Below are positions 1 to 7,372 of a DNA stretch of 35,689 nucleotides, in pieces; positions within the stretch are counted from its first letter, which is position 1, and every line of letters begins with the position of its first letter. A model generated the notes under the pieces. The model had not been told where the DNA came from, ran no database searches, and saw only the letters and a program-made list of their open reading frames with translations. A program made the position numbers and the translations under genes. Origin of the DNA: an uncultured Alphaproteobacteria bacterium (lineage in GTDB: Bacteria; Pseudomonadota; Alphaproteobacteria; UBA8366; JADFVY01); assembly GCA_947259105.1 (NCBI GenBank), contig CAMYKU010000037.1, forward strand, positions 1-35,689, written 5' to 3'.

Positions 1-1
1 G

Positions 2-676
2 ACGCAGTCCGGCATCAAGTCGCGCAGCACCAAGGGGGGGAGCGGCGACAACTTCAACGAGATCCGCTTCGAGGACAAGAAGGGCGAGGAACAGGTCTAC
101 ATCCACGCCGAGAAGGACATGAACCGTGTGGTGGAGAACAACGACACGCTGAAGGTGGGTTACGAGAAGAAGGATGCGGGCGATCAGACCATCGAGATCC
201 ACCACGACCGGACCGAGACCGTCGGCAACGACGAGACCATTTCGATCGGTAACGACCGGACCGAGGATGTCGCCAAGAACGAGACCATCTCGATCGGTGA
301 GAATCGTACCGAGGATGTCGGCAAGGACGAGACGATCTCGATCGGCGAGAACCGGACAGAGAACGTCGGCAAGGACGAGACCATCTCGATCGGGGAGTCG
401 CGAAAGGAGACAGTAGGCAAGGATGAAACCCTACAGGTTGCCGAAAACCGGACCCACGACATCGGCAAGGACGACAAGCTGCAGGTCGGCAAACGGTTGC
501 TGGTGCAGGCCGGAGACGAGATCGTGTTCCAGACCGGCAGCGCCACCATCACCATGAAGAAGAACGGCGATATCACCATCGACGGCAAGAACGTCAATAT
601 CAAGGGTTCCGGCAAGATCAACGCCAAGGCGTCGAGCGACATCATTATTAAGGGCAGCAAGATCCTGCAGAACTAG
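2..676 (+). CDS. vgrG: T6SS spike protein VgrG, C-terminal part (5' end outside window)
   Basis: The frame is open from the first bases and reads TQSGIKSRSTKGGS, then NEIRFEDKKGEEQVYIHAEKD, the classic segment joining the VgrG OB-fold/gp5-like core to the C-terminal beta-helix needle. VgrG trimers cap the Hcp tube and, with a PAAR protein, form the puncturing tip. After this segment come six tandem 16-residue units of the form NRTEDVGKDETISIGE (206-493), then a DUF2345-like strand-rich tail (QTGSATITMKKNGDITIDG) ending in KGSKILQN. There is no extra effector domain, so this VgrG is structural and probably carries cargo through adaptors and PAAR proteins. The internal ATG at 119 is not the real start. 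The N-terminal gp27-like part is cut off by the window edge. The neighbouring PAAR and effector genes on the opposite strand are its likely cargo. Confidence 0.93.
   Translation, partial: TQSGIKSRSTKGGSGDNFNEIRFEDKKGEEQVYIHAEKDMNRVVENNDTLKVGYEKKDAGDQTIEIHHDRTETVGNDETISIGNDRTEDVAKNETISIGENRTEDVGKDETISIGENRTENVGKDETISIGESRKETVGKDETLQVAENRTHDIGKDDKLQVGKRLLVQAGDEIVFQTGSATITMKKNGDITIDGKNVNIKGSGKINAKASSDIIIKGSKILQN
206..493 (+). repeat. six tandem 48-bp coding repeats in vgrG
   Basis: Six in-frame 48-bp units encode 16-residue repeats with core (N/D)RTE(D/N/T)VGKDETISIG. The first four are nearly identical in protein and the last two diverge (DETLQVAE, DDKLQVGK). They form the beta-helical needle shaft of VgrG. 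Their number could vary by slippage or recombination and so change shaft length. Confidence 0.85.
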
Positions 677-730
677 CGGCCGGCCGCGCCGGCCATAAGT
701 TGGCGCAGACACCGCATGGAGGAAAGTCAT

Positions 731-1094
731 ATGAACAAGATGGTCACCAGACTCGATCTTCCGGGTGAGATCGCCGGCGGACCCACGGGCCTCGTCGTCG
801 CCGTGATCGAGGGGGCAGATGAGGACGGCCGGCCGCTGCTGCGCTGGGGACAGCCCGCCCCCCGCGGAAGAAAGCGAGGTGGCCGTGCGGGTCGATGCAC
901 CGGACCGGCCGGATGAGGCGCACCTCGACGGCGAGCGCGTCGTGCTCACCGCCGACAAGGAGATCGTCCTCAAATGCGGCAAGGCGAGCATCACGCTGAC
1001 GCGGGCTGGTAAGGTAATTATCCGTGGCGAGTACGTGTTGAGCCGGTCAGCGGGTGTCAATCAAATGAAGGGCGGGGCCGTGAAGCTGAACTAG
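731..1094 (+). pseudogene. DUF6484 protein, frameshifted (T6SS accessory)
   Basis: The gene starts at ATG 731, after a strong GGAGGAAAG site at 718-726. The first frame gives MNKMVTRLDLPGEIAGG, then PTGLVVAVIEGADEDGRPLL. The C-terminal half is in the next frame (HLDGERVVLTADKEIVLKCG, then ASITLTRAGKVIIRGEYVLS, then RSAGVNQMKGGAVKLN), which is the conserved DUF6484 end. Removing one base from the C6 run near 857-862 restores one frame of about 120 residues. The join also seems to lack the central segment usual in the family, so there may be a deletion as well as the frameshift, or an assembly error. DUF6484 proteins sit next to vgrG in T6SS loci; their role is unclear. Its TAG stop shares the palindrome CTAG (1091-1094) with the stop of the convergent immunity gene. 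Confidence 0.7.
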
Positions 1095-1720
1095 CCGCTC
1101 CATCGCGCCGGATGGATGAACTTGAGATGCTCGGCGCCCGGGATCGACGCGGCCTCGATGTGCTCTTTGACACGCTTGTGGATCAAGATCGTCGACACGC
1201 TCTCGGCAAGCCGAAATAACATCAAGCCCCTGGCCCTCGCCTCGGAGACGACGAGGTCCTCAAACCACGTGGCGATCAAACCGTCCTCATCGCCAAGACC
1301 CAGGTCCTCCGTGTTGGACGACTCGTCTGCTGCTTTCACAAGGCCAACTATATTGACCGCCTTGTAACCGTGGTGCTCTCGGCCGGTGCGAGTCTCTCGG
1401 ATCACAGCGTCGTAGGTGTCCAGATTGTCGACTCCCGCGCTCCGCAGAGCGTCGATGAGCAACTCGCTCATCAGCGGGGCGTCCAGTTCCTCGTAAAAGG
1501 GGACCAGCGACCCCTCGTCGTCCTCGTCAATCTGGTAGACAAGGGGGCCCGACGGTTCGATTACAAGCCGCTTTCCGAGCCACCAGTTTTCGTCGTCGGG
1601 AAGTTGCGGCTCGGTCGAAATCCGGCCAAGGTCGTCGTCATCATAAGACGTTGTAAAGACGAAGTAGTTCGTCTCGTACAGTGGCTTTCGTCGAGCCTTT
1701 CGCCTGGGTTCGGGTGCCAT
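1091..1720 (-). CDS. Imm11 (DUF1629)-type immunity protein
   Basis: A 209-residue protein whose C-terminal two thirds match the Imm11 pattern: PLMSELLIDALRSAGVDNLD, YKAVNIVGLVKA, and LVVSEARARGLMLFRLAES followed by LIHKRVKEHIEA. Imm11 proteins neutralise polymorphic and T6SS toxins encoded next to them. It lies 62 bp downstream of the AHH nuclease effector on the same strand, the usual effector-immunity order, so it is probably the cognate immunity protein (inference). I chose ATG 1720 because CAGGAG lies 7 bp upstream; an in-frame ATG at 1753 has no recognisable ribosome site and would add 11 residues. There is no signal peptide, so it acts in the cytoplasm, which fits a nuclease target. Confidence 0.75.
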   Translation of the reverse strand: MAPEPRRKARRKPLYETNYFVFTTSYDDDDLGRISTEPQLPDDENWWLGKRLVIEPSGPLVYQIDEDDEGSLVPFYEELDAPLMSELLIDALRSAGVDNLDTYDAVIRETRTGREHHGYKAVNIVGLVKAADESSNTEDLGLGDEDGLIATWFEDLVVSEARARGLMLFRLAESVSTILIHKRVKEHIEAASIPGAEHLKFIHPARWSG

Positions 1721-1782
1721 CTTCGACTCCTGATCGGACCGGACATGTCCCATGACAATGTTCAGCGCGGCTGCGTCCTAAG

Positions 1783-2793
1783 TCAGTCCCAGTACTTGTC
1801 GGATACCTTCAGGGCGAGCTTGGACGTATACCAAGGATGCTCCGGGAACGTCTTCGCGATGTCCAGCTTGTCCTTGGTGAGCCTCGAGAGTTTTCTGAGC
1901 GCAATAATCAAATTCGTTGGGGCGGGATAGTGACCCTTCTTGCTCTTGGTATTGGGATGCTGCAGGCACTTCTTGGCCGACTCTGTCAGCTTGGCGTCGA
2001 TCTTCTTCAGTTGCTTGACGACTTCCTTCGAGTATGTCCCATGTGAATCGTGAAACTGCGTATAGAACACTTCCATTGCGTTGTATGCATAGGCCTCTTC
2101 GAAGGGAATGGGCTTGTCTTTCTCGGGATCCTGGTTCATGTGCCACGCCGGCTTGCGCTTGACCGCCGTCCAGTCCGCAATCGCGCAGTGGCTAGGCAGC
2201 CAGATGTTGTTCAGGCGCAGGTTGATGTCGAACTCGTCGTAAAATATCCCGAACACGTAGTCGTCCTTGACGGGTTTGTAGTGCCGGTCAATCTTCTTGC
2301 CTTGAACCGTCCAAGCGATCTCACCGGCCTTGTCTTCTACAAGCGGCCTGGTGTCGACAATTTGCTTGCCTCCGATCTTTCCTGCCTTCTTGCGAGCTGC
2401 TGCCGACTGCTTCTTCGCTTTTGATCTCACAGTCTTCGATACGGTTGCGCCTTTTTCCACCTTCTTCACGGAGACTTTAGCCGCCATCCAGCGAAGAACC
2501 TTGGGTGTGCGAGCCAGAGCGGCATTTCCGGGGATGACATGGTGGGCATTCGGAACCACCTCGCTCTTGTCCTTGCCCTTCCAATAATCTTCAAAGATCA
2601 GGTAATCCGCATTGCATGGGGGACTATCGATCTTCTTTTTGGGCTTGGGCTTGGAGTTTCCGGCAAGCTTCGACGAGTCATTGACCAATTCAAGCTCTTC
2701 GAGCTTGGGCTTGGCCTTGGACTTGGACTTGCAGAACGGGCATTGCGTGTCATCCTTTGTCATGGCGAGCGCAGCCATTTCGCCGATGTCCAT
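1783..2793 (-). CDS. T6SS effector, AHH-type HNH/EndoVII nuclease
   Basis: A 336-residue protein with a short N-terminal tag (MDIGEMAALAM, then CPFC at 18-21), a Lys/Pro-rich linker, and an AHH nuclease signature. The signature is AHHVIPGNAAL at 83-93, NNIWLP at 195-200 and FHDSHGTYSKEV at 247-258. The AHH family belongs to the HNH/EndoVII nucleases, in which the HH pair and later His/Asn residues bind metal and cut DNA. A very basic insert (about 100-145, KVSVKKVEKGATVSK onward) separates the AHH motif from the rest of the domain; it may help DNA binding or be lineage-specific. Context supports an antibacterial effector: DUF2169 adaptor and PAAR-like genes upstream, Imm11 gene downstream. 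The N-terminal tag is shared with a decayed second copy just upstream. The stretch from 2794 is more AT-rich than the T6SS core, which suggests an exchangeable cassette. Confidence 0.75.
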   Translation of the reverse strand: MDIGEMAALAMTKDDTQCPFCKSKSKAKPKLEELELVNDSSKLAGNSKPKPKKKIDSPPCNADYLIFEDYWKGKDKSEVVPNAHHVIPGNAALARTPKVLRWMAAKVSVKKVEKGATVSKTVRSKAKKQSAAARKKAGKIGGKQIVDTRPLVEDKAGEIAWTVQGKKIDRHYKPVKDDYVFGIFYDEFDINLRLNNIWLPSHCAIADWTAVKRKPAWHMNQDPEKDKPIPFEEAYAYNAMEVFYTQFHDSHGTYSKEVVKQLKKIDAKLTESAKKCLQHPNTKSKKGHYPAPTNLIIALRKLSRLTKDKLDIAKTFPEHPWYTSKLALKVSDKYWD

Positions 2794-2884
2794 GTCTCTT
2801 ATTCCCTATTTATCCGGTATCTGCCTCGGTTAGCGACCAGGGAGATACGACCCGCGTGGATAGACGGCTCAAACCGCATGTGTC

Positions 2885-3161
2885 TTATTTATAATCGATA
2901 GAGATTTGATATGACAATGCGCGAGGCCAAGTACTGGGTAACTGTTTATTCCCAAAGTGTGATCGTGCAATATTATCATCATTGCACTCAGGATTGGCGG
3001 CCCGTCGAGACGGTATGCTTCCGGTTTTCTCCAAAAGTTCCACCGAATAGTTTACTTTCTCCAGTTCTCGAATTTCGTCTTGGTTTTTTTGAATCGCAGA
3101 ACGGACATTCATCTTTTGCTTGGCCGCCCAGAAGAACACTTACCGCCTGACCGATATCCAT
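2885..3161 (-). pseudogene. decayed N-terminus of a second effector of the same type
   Basis: From ATG 3161 the frame reads MDIGQAVSVLLGGQAKDE, then CPFCDSKK, closely parallel to the start of the intact effector downstream (MDIGEMAALAMTKDDTQ, then CPFCKSKS). The open frame as written ends at a TGA (2988-2990) after 57 residues. At an A7 run (3084-3090 on the plus strand) the other frames continue the likeness: one gives KTKTKFENWRK and stops, another runs open to 2885 as LEKVNYSVELLEKTGSI and ends WPRALSYQISIDYK. No AHH nuclease motif follows. The simplest reading is an N-terminal remnant of a tandem effector whose toxin domain was lost, with at least one frameshift. It starts 10 bp after the stop of the PAAR-like gene, exactly where an active effector would sit. 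It could instead be a short expressed tag peptide. Confidence 0.6.
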
Positions 3162-3171
3162 AAATCGCCTG

Positions 3172-3552
3172 CTACCCCATGATATTCTTCTTGTTGTGGA
3201 ACATCGGATCGCCTAGGCGGCAGACGTTCTTGCCTTCGAACTTTACGTCGAAGGAGTACAACATGAACTCGCAGTCTCCCTTGAACTTGCTCGAAACGAC
3301 ACCGCCTGCGCTGCCCGCCTCGTCGCCGGTGGACATGGAGTACTTCGCCCCCTTGGTCATCGGCATCTTTTTGTCGGTCTTGACCTTTTTCGGGCCTTTC
3401 GAAGTGTCCGACGCCTTGCCGATATTGGGGTACGGGATCGGAATTGGCCCCGCGGGAGTCGGTGTCTTGCAGACGTCCGGGAAGACGATGCTCATGCCGC
3501 CGCTGCCCTTGTGGGTCACCCCGCGCGAATTGGCGAATACCGTTTGTCCCAT
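3172..3552 (-). CDS. PAAR-like DUF4150 spike-tip protein
   Basis: A 126-residue protein starting MGQTVFANSRGVTHKGSGG and continuing with MSIVFPDVCKTPTPAGPIPI, the DUF4150 signature. The rest (YPNIGKASDTSKG, the TKGAKYSMSTGDEAGS segment, VSSKFKGDCEF, GKNVCRLGDPMFHNKKN) is typical of the family. DUF4150 proteins are PAAR-like and sharpen the VgrG tip while carrying effectors. Here the domain stands alone, so cargo would bind non-covalently, probably through the encoded effector's N-terminal tag and the DUF2169 adaptor (inference). ATG 3552 has a GGGAGAG ribosome site; a longer in-frame reading to 3753 runs inside the upstream gene and is spurious. It lies 16 bp after the thiolase-fold gene, so the two are co-transcribed. 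Confidence 0.9.
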   Translation of the reverse strand: MGQTVFANSRGVTHKGSGGMSIVFPDVCKTPTPAGPIPIPYPNIGKASDTSKGPKKVKTDKKMPMTKGAKYSMSTGDEAGSAGGVVSSKFKGDCEFMLYSFDVKFEGKNVCRLGDPMFHNKKNIMG

Positions 3553-3568
3553 ATCTCTCTCCCGTGAT

Positions 3569-4633
3569 CTATTGCAGCGCCAGGCGCGCCGCGCCGCGCT
3601 GGCGGCCCTCGGACGCACACCACACCAGTGCCGGCCCGGGCAGCCAGCCCGCCCGCATACCCAGCGCGGCCAGCCCGAGCAATACCGGCCCGACGGCCGC
3701 CCCGAGTTCGCCGAAGCAATCCGCAGGATGCTCGAAACGGTGGTCTTCCGCAAGGCCGTCCTTGTTGCGCATGGCGGCGACGCCCCATTCCTTGGCGCCG
3801 AAATTCTCGCCGTTGAGGCTGCCCAGCACGGTGCGCACGGGGATGCCGTTGGCGCCCTCCAGGGCCGTCCGCATCGCGTCGGACAGCCCGTCGCCGCGGT
3901 ACGGCTGATCGCTGTATCGGTACCCCGGTTCGTCGGCGAGGCCCGGTGCGTCGATCGTGGCGATGGCGCGCACCCCCTCGGCCTCGGCCGAGGCCAGCAG
4001 CAGGAACCCCGCGCCCTCGCCCGGCGCGAACCCGTCCATCACGCCGTCGGCCAGGATCCGGTTCTCCATGTCGAGCGTGCCGAGCAGATAGAGGTCGAGA
4101 TAGCTGTCGACCCCGCCCAACAGCACCATGTCGTGCGCGCCGCCGGCCAGCATTTCGATCGCCGCCTCCAGCGCCTGCAGCCCGCCGGCGCGACCGCTGC
4201 GGAATAGCCTGCTGGCGCCGGGATCGAGCCCGATGCCGGTCTGCTTGGCGATCAGCGCGGCGAAATTGTCCGGCACCGCCGGCGGCCGATCCTTGAAGGA
4301 TTCGGGAACCGCCAGCAGCAGCGGCAGGGGCTCCGGCTCCTCCAGCGGCGCCATCGCCTCCCGCAGCGCCGGCGTGGCGAGGCGCAGCATGCGTATCTGG
4401 CGGGCGGTCAGGCCGGGCTCGGCGGCCAGTTCCTCGTTGAGCGGCGGCAGCACGTCGTCCGGCACCAGCGCCATGGTCATCGGCTCGAAGCGCTTGTTGT
4501 AGAACGGGCTTTCCTGATAGCGGCTGATCCCGGCGCGCACCGAGGCGAGGGTCTGCAGCGCATTGCCGCCGACCGCGGTGATCATGCCGACGCCGCAAAT
4601 ATTGGCGCCGCCGTTGGCGTCGTCGTCGCTCAT
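3569..4633 (-). CDS. thiolase-fold (beta-ketoacyl-synthase-like) protein of the T6SS effector module
   Basis: A 354-residue protein with a thiolase/ketosynthase fold pattern: an N-terminal GVGMITAVGGNALQT, the nucleophile-elbow region SRLFRSGRAGGLQALEAA (141-158), GGVDSYLD (173-180), DGFAPGEGAGFLLL (200-213), and FGELGAAVGPVLLGLAA (307-322). In active ketosynthases the elbow carries Cys and the later loops carry His; here the elbow reads FRSGRAGG and GELGAAVG lacks the usual GH, so it is probably not a condensing enzyme. Such proteins recur beside DUF2169 and PAAR-like genes and may act in effector loading (inference; mechanism unknown). The start ATG overlaps the DUF2169 stop (ATGA, 4630-4633), implying translational coupling. 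Confidence 0.75.
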   Translation of the reverse strand: MSDDDANGGANICGVGMITAVGGNALQTLASVRAGISRYQESPFYNKRFEPMTMALVPDDVLPPLNEELAAEPGLTARQIRMLRLATPALREAMAPLEEPEPLPLLLAVPESFKDRPPAVPDNFAALIAKQTGIGLDPGASRLFRSGRAGGLQALEAAIEMLAGGAHDMVLLGGVDSYLDLYLLGTLDMENRILADGVMDGFAPGEGAGFLLLASAEAEGVRAIATIDAPGLADEPGYRYSDQPYRGDGLSDAMRTALEGANGIPVRTVLGSLNGENFGAKEWGVAAMRNKDGLAEDHRFEHPADCFGELGAAVGPVLLGLAALGMRAGWLPGPALVWCASEGRQRGAARLALQ

Positions 4634-5658
4634 GCCGCCTTCCTGCCGTCGATGGTCATGTCGTTCAGGGCGATCGCCACCTCCTCGATCTTCAGTGCCT
4701 TCTTGTCGCAGGGCTGCGCCGCGCGCCAGGTCAGGCACAGGCGCGGCCGATCCGGCTCGACCAGTACCGTTTCCAGGTTCAGCGGCGGCGTCTCGACGCT
4801 CCCGGCAATGTTCACCGCCGCCTGCAGCGCGCAGGCCGGCAGGCTGAATTGAAGCGGCCCGTGCCGGCTGGCGTTGAGGATCTCGATCGGCTCGCCGCCC
4901 TCGAGATACCGGTCGAACACCAGGTCCGGATGGGCCGCATTGAAGAAGCGGGGATCGAAATCCTCAGGCAGATAGGGCGCGCGCTTCTTCTGCCACGCCT
5001 CGTCATAGGTGCCGGCATAGGCCATGCGCGGCATCCAGAACGGCGCGACGAATCCGAAGCCCTGCGGAACCGCCTTGTCGCCGACTTTTTCGACGAGCGC
5101 GGCCGGATCCTCGATATTCGGCAGCGGGAGGCCGGCCATCTCCGCGTCCTTGCGTTTGCCGCGAAAGCCGCGGCCGACCGGATTGCGCACCTCCGCCAGC
5201 TCCTCCGGCGCCTCGCTCTCGATCACGTGGGTGCCGCCGAACGCGAACTCGTAGGCCAGCGGGACCGACTCGAACGGCTCGGGCGGCGTCGCCTTGCCGT
5301 CCTTGCGCCAGGTCCGGTTGCCGAAGACCCGCACGGTCTTGCGGTGCTCGGCGGCGGAAAAAGTGACGTCGAGTTGCGGCACCGCCCGCTCTTGCGGCGG
5401 CCGGGCGCGGCCGACCAGGGCGACGTCGGTCGTCGGCTTGGCAAGGTGCATGTCGGAGGCGTACTTGACGCTCGACGTCTCCGGATCGGCCCAGAACTGG
5501 TCACCCACCAGGGGAGGCAGCTGCTCGTCGGCAATGTGCGGCCCGCCGCCGAGGTCGAACGTCGCCTTGACCGTGACGTACAGGGTTTCGATCCCGTCCG
5601 CGTCGGGAAACAGCGCCATCACGGCCGCGAACGGCGTCTGGTTCTTCAGCTGAAGCAT
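4630..5658 (-). CDS. DUF2169 T6SS effector adaptor
   Basis: A 342-residue DUF2169 protein. Typical segments are LKNQTPFAAVMALFPDADG at the N-terminus, VTVKATFDL, DMHLAKPTTDVALVGRA, PLAYEFAFGGT, NPVGRGF, then GFVAPFWMPRMAYAGTYDEA and FFNAAHPDLVF. DUF2169 proteins are T6SS chaperones or adaptors genetically linked to PAAR-like DUF4150 proteins and their effectors, and help mount cargo on the spike. It is the first gene of the minus-strand effector module and is followed by the thiolase-fold, PAAR, effector and immunity genes. ATG 5658 follows only a weak purine stretch. Upstream lies a divergent intergenic region shared with the TIGR02270 gene. Confidence 0.9.
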   Translation of the reverse strand: MLQLKNQTPFAAVMALFPDADGIETLYVTVKATFDLGGGPHIADEQLPPLVGDQFWADPETSSVKYASDMHLAKPTTDVALVGRARPPQERAVPQLDVTFSAAEHRKTVRVFGNRTWRKDGKATPPEPFESVPLAYEFAFGGTHVIESEAPEELAEVRNPVGRGFRGKRKDAEMAGLPLPNIEDPAALVEKVGDKAVPQGFGFVAPFWMPRMAYAGTYDEAWQKKRAPYLPEDFDPRFFNAAHPDLVFDRYLEGGEPIEILNASRHGPLQFSLPACALQAAVNIAGSVETPPLNLETVLVEPDRPRLCLTWRAAQPCDKKALKIEEVAIALNDMTIDGRKAA

Positions 5659-5755
5659 ATGCTTTGGCCACCCCTGGCAGTCGTACGCACGGCCAATGCC
5701 GGCCCGGCCCTAATCCAGGCCCGCTCTCACACGCGTCGTCGCCGCATACGGGCGA

Positions 5756-5771
5756 CGATCCGCACGGATCG
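5756..5771. promoter_or_regulatory. inverted repeat in divergent promoter region
   Basis: A perfect 7+2+7 inverted repeat, CGATCCG-CA-CGGATCG, lies midway between the divergent starts of the DUF2169 gene (5658) and the TIGR02270 gene (5834 or 5897). Its position suits an operator controlling both T6SS arms. The regulator is unknown and the stem could also be chance in such GC-rich DNA. Confidence 0.3.
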
Positions 5772-5896
5772 CTGGCAGACCACACGGTCCCCATGGTACG
5801 TCCACGCGCCCTTCGCCACAAGTTGGTAATGCCATGGCCAGCCGCATGGGGTATAGTTCCACGAGGGGCGCAGGGGAGATCGAAGGGCCGGTACCG

Positions 5897-7162
5897 GTGA
5901 TCATCAAGGACATAATTGCCGAGCATGCGGACGAGGCGCCGTTCCTCTGGCATCTGCGCGACCTTGCCGTGTCTGCGCCGCACTACGACCTCGCCGACCT
6001 CGCCGAACTCGACGAGCGCGTCGAGGCGCATCTCGACGGGTTGCGGGTCGCCGGCGATGCCGGGTGGGAGCTGTGCGTCGAGCAGCTTGCCCACAACGAG
6101 GCCGGCGAGGTCTTTGCCGCCGCGGTGCTGGCGCTGGAATCCAAGAACATCAAGCGGCTGGAGCGGGTGCTCGGTGTCGCCGAGACGGTGCCGGAGACGA
6201 CGCGCGGCTTCATCTCGGCGCTCGGCTGGGTGACGCCGCAGACGCTGCGCGGCACCGGCAAGCTGTTCCTCAATGGCGGCACGCCCTTCGTGCGCCGGCT
6301 CGGCATCGCCGCCTGCGCGCTGCACGGGGCCGACCCGGGCGAGACGCTGGCCAGCGCGCTCGACGATGACGATGCGGCGCTGCGTGCCCGGGCGCTAAGG
6401 GCGGCGGGCGAACTGGGGCGCGCGGATTTGCTGCCGGCGCTGCGCAAACGGCTCGACGCCGATGTCGAGGCCGATCCGGCCTGCCGCTTCCGGGCCGCCT
6501 GGTCGGCGGTGCTGCTCGGCGAGCGGGGCCCGGCGCTGGAGCGCCTGCGGGTCGGGATCGTCTCGGGCTCGCCCTACGCCGGCCGCGCATTGCGGCTCGT
6601 GCCGCGGGTGCTCGACAGCGCCGCGTTGCGCGCCTGGCTCAAGGGGCTGGTGCAGGACCCCAAATGGCTGCGCCCGGTCATCGAGGCCACCGGCGCCCAT
6701 GGCGATCCCCACTATGCCCCGTGGCTGATCAAGCAGATGGACACGCCGGAGGTGGCGCGCGTGGCCGGCGAGGCCTTCGCGATGATCACCGGGGTCGACA
6801 TCACCTATCAGGATCTCGAATGCGACGCGCCGGAGGGCTTCGAGGCCGGGCCGACCGAGAACCCCGAGGACGAAGACGTGGCGCTCGATCCGGACGAGGA
6901 CCTGCCATGGCCCGACCCGGCGAAGATCGCGGCGTGGTGGGGCGAAAACAAGGGCAATTTCGCCGCCGGCACGCGCTATCTCGTCGGCGCGCCGGTGAGC
7001 CCGGAACGCTGCCGCGAGGTGCTCGCCACCGGGTTCCAGCGCCAGCGCTACGCCGCTGCCCTGGAGCTGGCGCTGACCGCGCCGGGCGAGAAGCTGTTCG
7101 AAACCCGGGCGCCGGGCCACCGGCAGCGGCAGCTGCTGGGCCGCACCGGACAGGCGGCGTGA
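5897..7162 (+). CDS. TIGR02270 family T6SS-associated HEAT-like protein
   Basis: A 421-residue protein from GTG 5897. It begins IIKDIIAEHADEAPFLWHLR, the usual opening of TIGR02270 proteins, and continues with helical HEAT-like repeats (DDDAALRARALRAAGELGRA). It ends with the conserved tail DLPWPDPAKIAAWWGENK, then LFETRAPGHRQRQLL. TIGR02270 proteins occur in T6SS gene clusters; their biochemical role is unknown and a scaffold role is an inference from the helical repeats. I prefer GTG 5897 because AAGGG lies about 10 bp upstream and homology begins there. The in-frame ATG at 5834 lacks a ribosome site and would add a low-complexity N-terminus. An acidic stretch (PTENPEDEDVALDPDEDL) precedes the C-terminal domain. 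Confidence 0.85.
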   Translation: MIIKDIIAEHADEAPFLWHLRDLAVSAPHYDLADLAELDERVEAHLDGLRVAGDAGWELCVEQLAHNEAGEVFAAAVLALESKNIKRLERVLGVAETVPETTRGFISALGWVTPQTLRGTGKLFLNGGTPFVRRLGIAACALHGADPGETLASALDDDDAALRARALRAAGELGRADLLPALRKRLDADVEADPACRFRAAWSAVLLGERGPALERLRVGIVSGSPYAGRALRLVPRVLDSAALRAWLKGLVQDPKWLRPVIEATGAHGDPHYAPWLIKQMDTPEVARVAGEAFAMITGVDITYQDLECDAPEGFEAGPTENPEDEDVALDPDEDLPWPDPAKIAAWWGENKGNFAAGTRYLVGAPVSPERCREVLATGFQRQRYAAALELALTAPGEKLFETRAPGHRQRQLLGRTGQAA

Positions 7163-7303
7163 AATCTGTTCACTACCGGATGCGCCGCGCGGGCCTCTCG
7201 TGCCGGCCGAGCCACCCGCGGTCGCATGCCTTGCCGGTGCAGCCGTGTCGCAAAGGCAAAGATTTCCCCTAATCGCACCTTTCCGGGAGGCCGCGCGCAA
7301 GGC

Positions 7304-7309
7304 TATAAT
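7304..7309 (+). promoter_or_regulatory. possible -10 element before the phosphatase gene
   Basis: A perfect TATAAT lies 64 bp upstream of the PP2C start in the 210-bp gap after the TIGR02270 gene. No convincing -35 box is seen 16-18 bp upstream (TTCCGG region), so this is a weak promoter candidate that would let the phosphatase be transcribed separately. Confidence 0.3.
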
Positions 7310-7372
7310 CGATTGCGGCGGAGCTTGGGCCGGCGGAATGGTTCAGAAGCTGCCAGAAGGGAATGGCGATCG

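Noticed and set aside
2885..3139. 84-residue GTG-start open frame as an intact gene
   Set aside because: It starts inside a better frame (ATG 3161) that resembles the effector N-terminus; treated as part of a frameshifted remnant.
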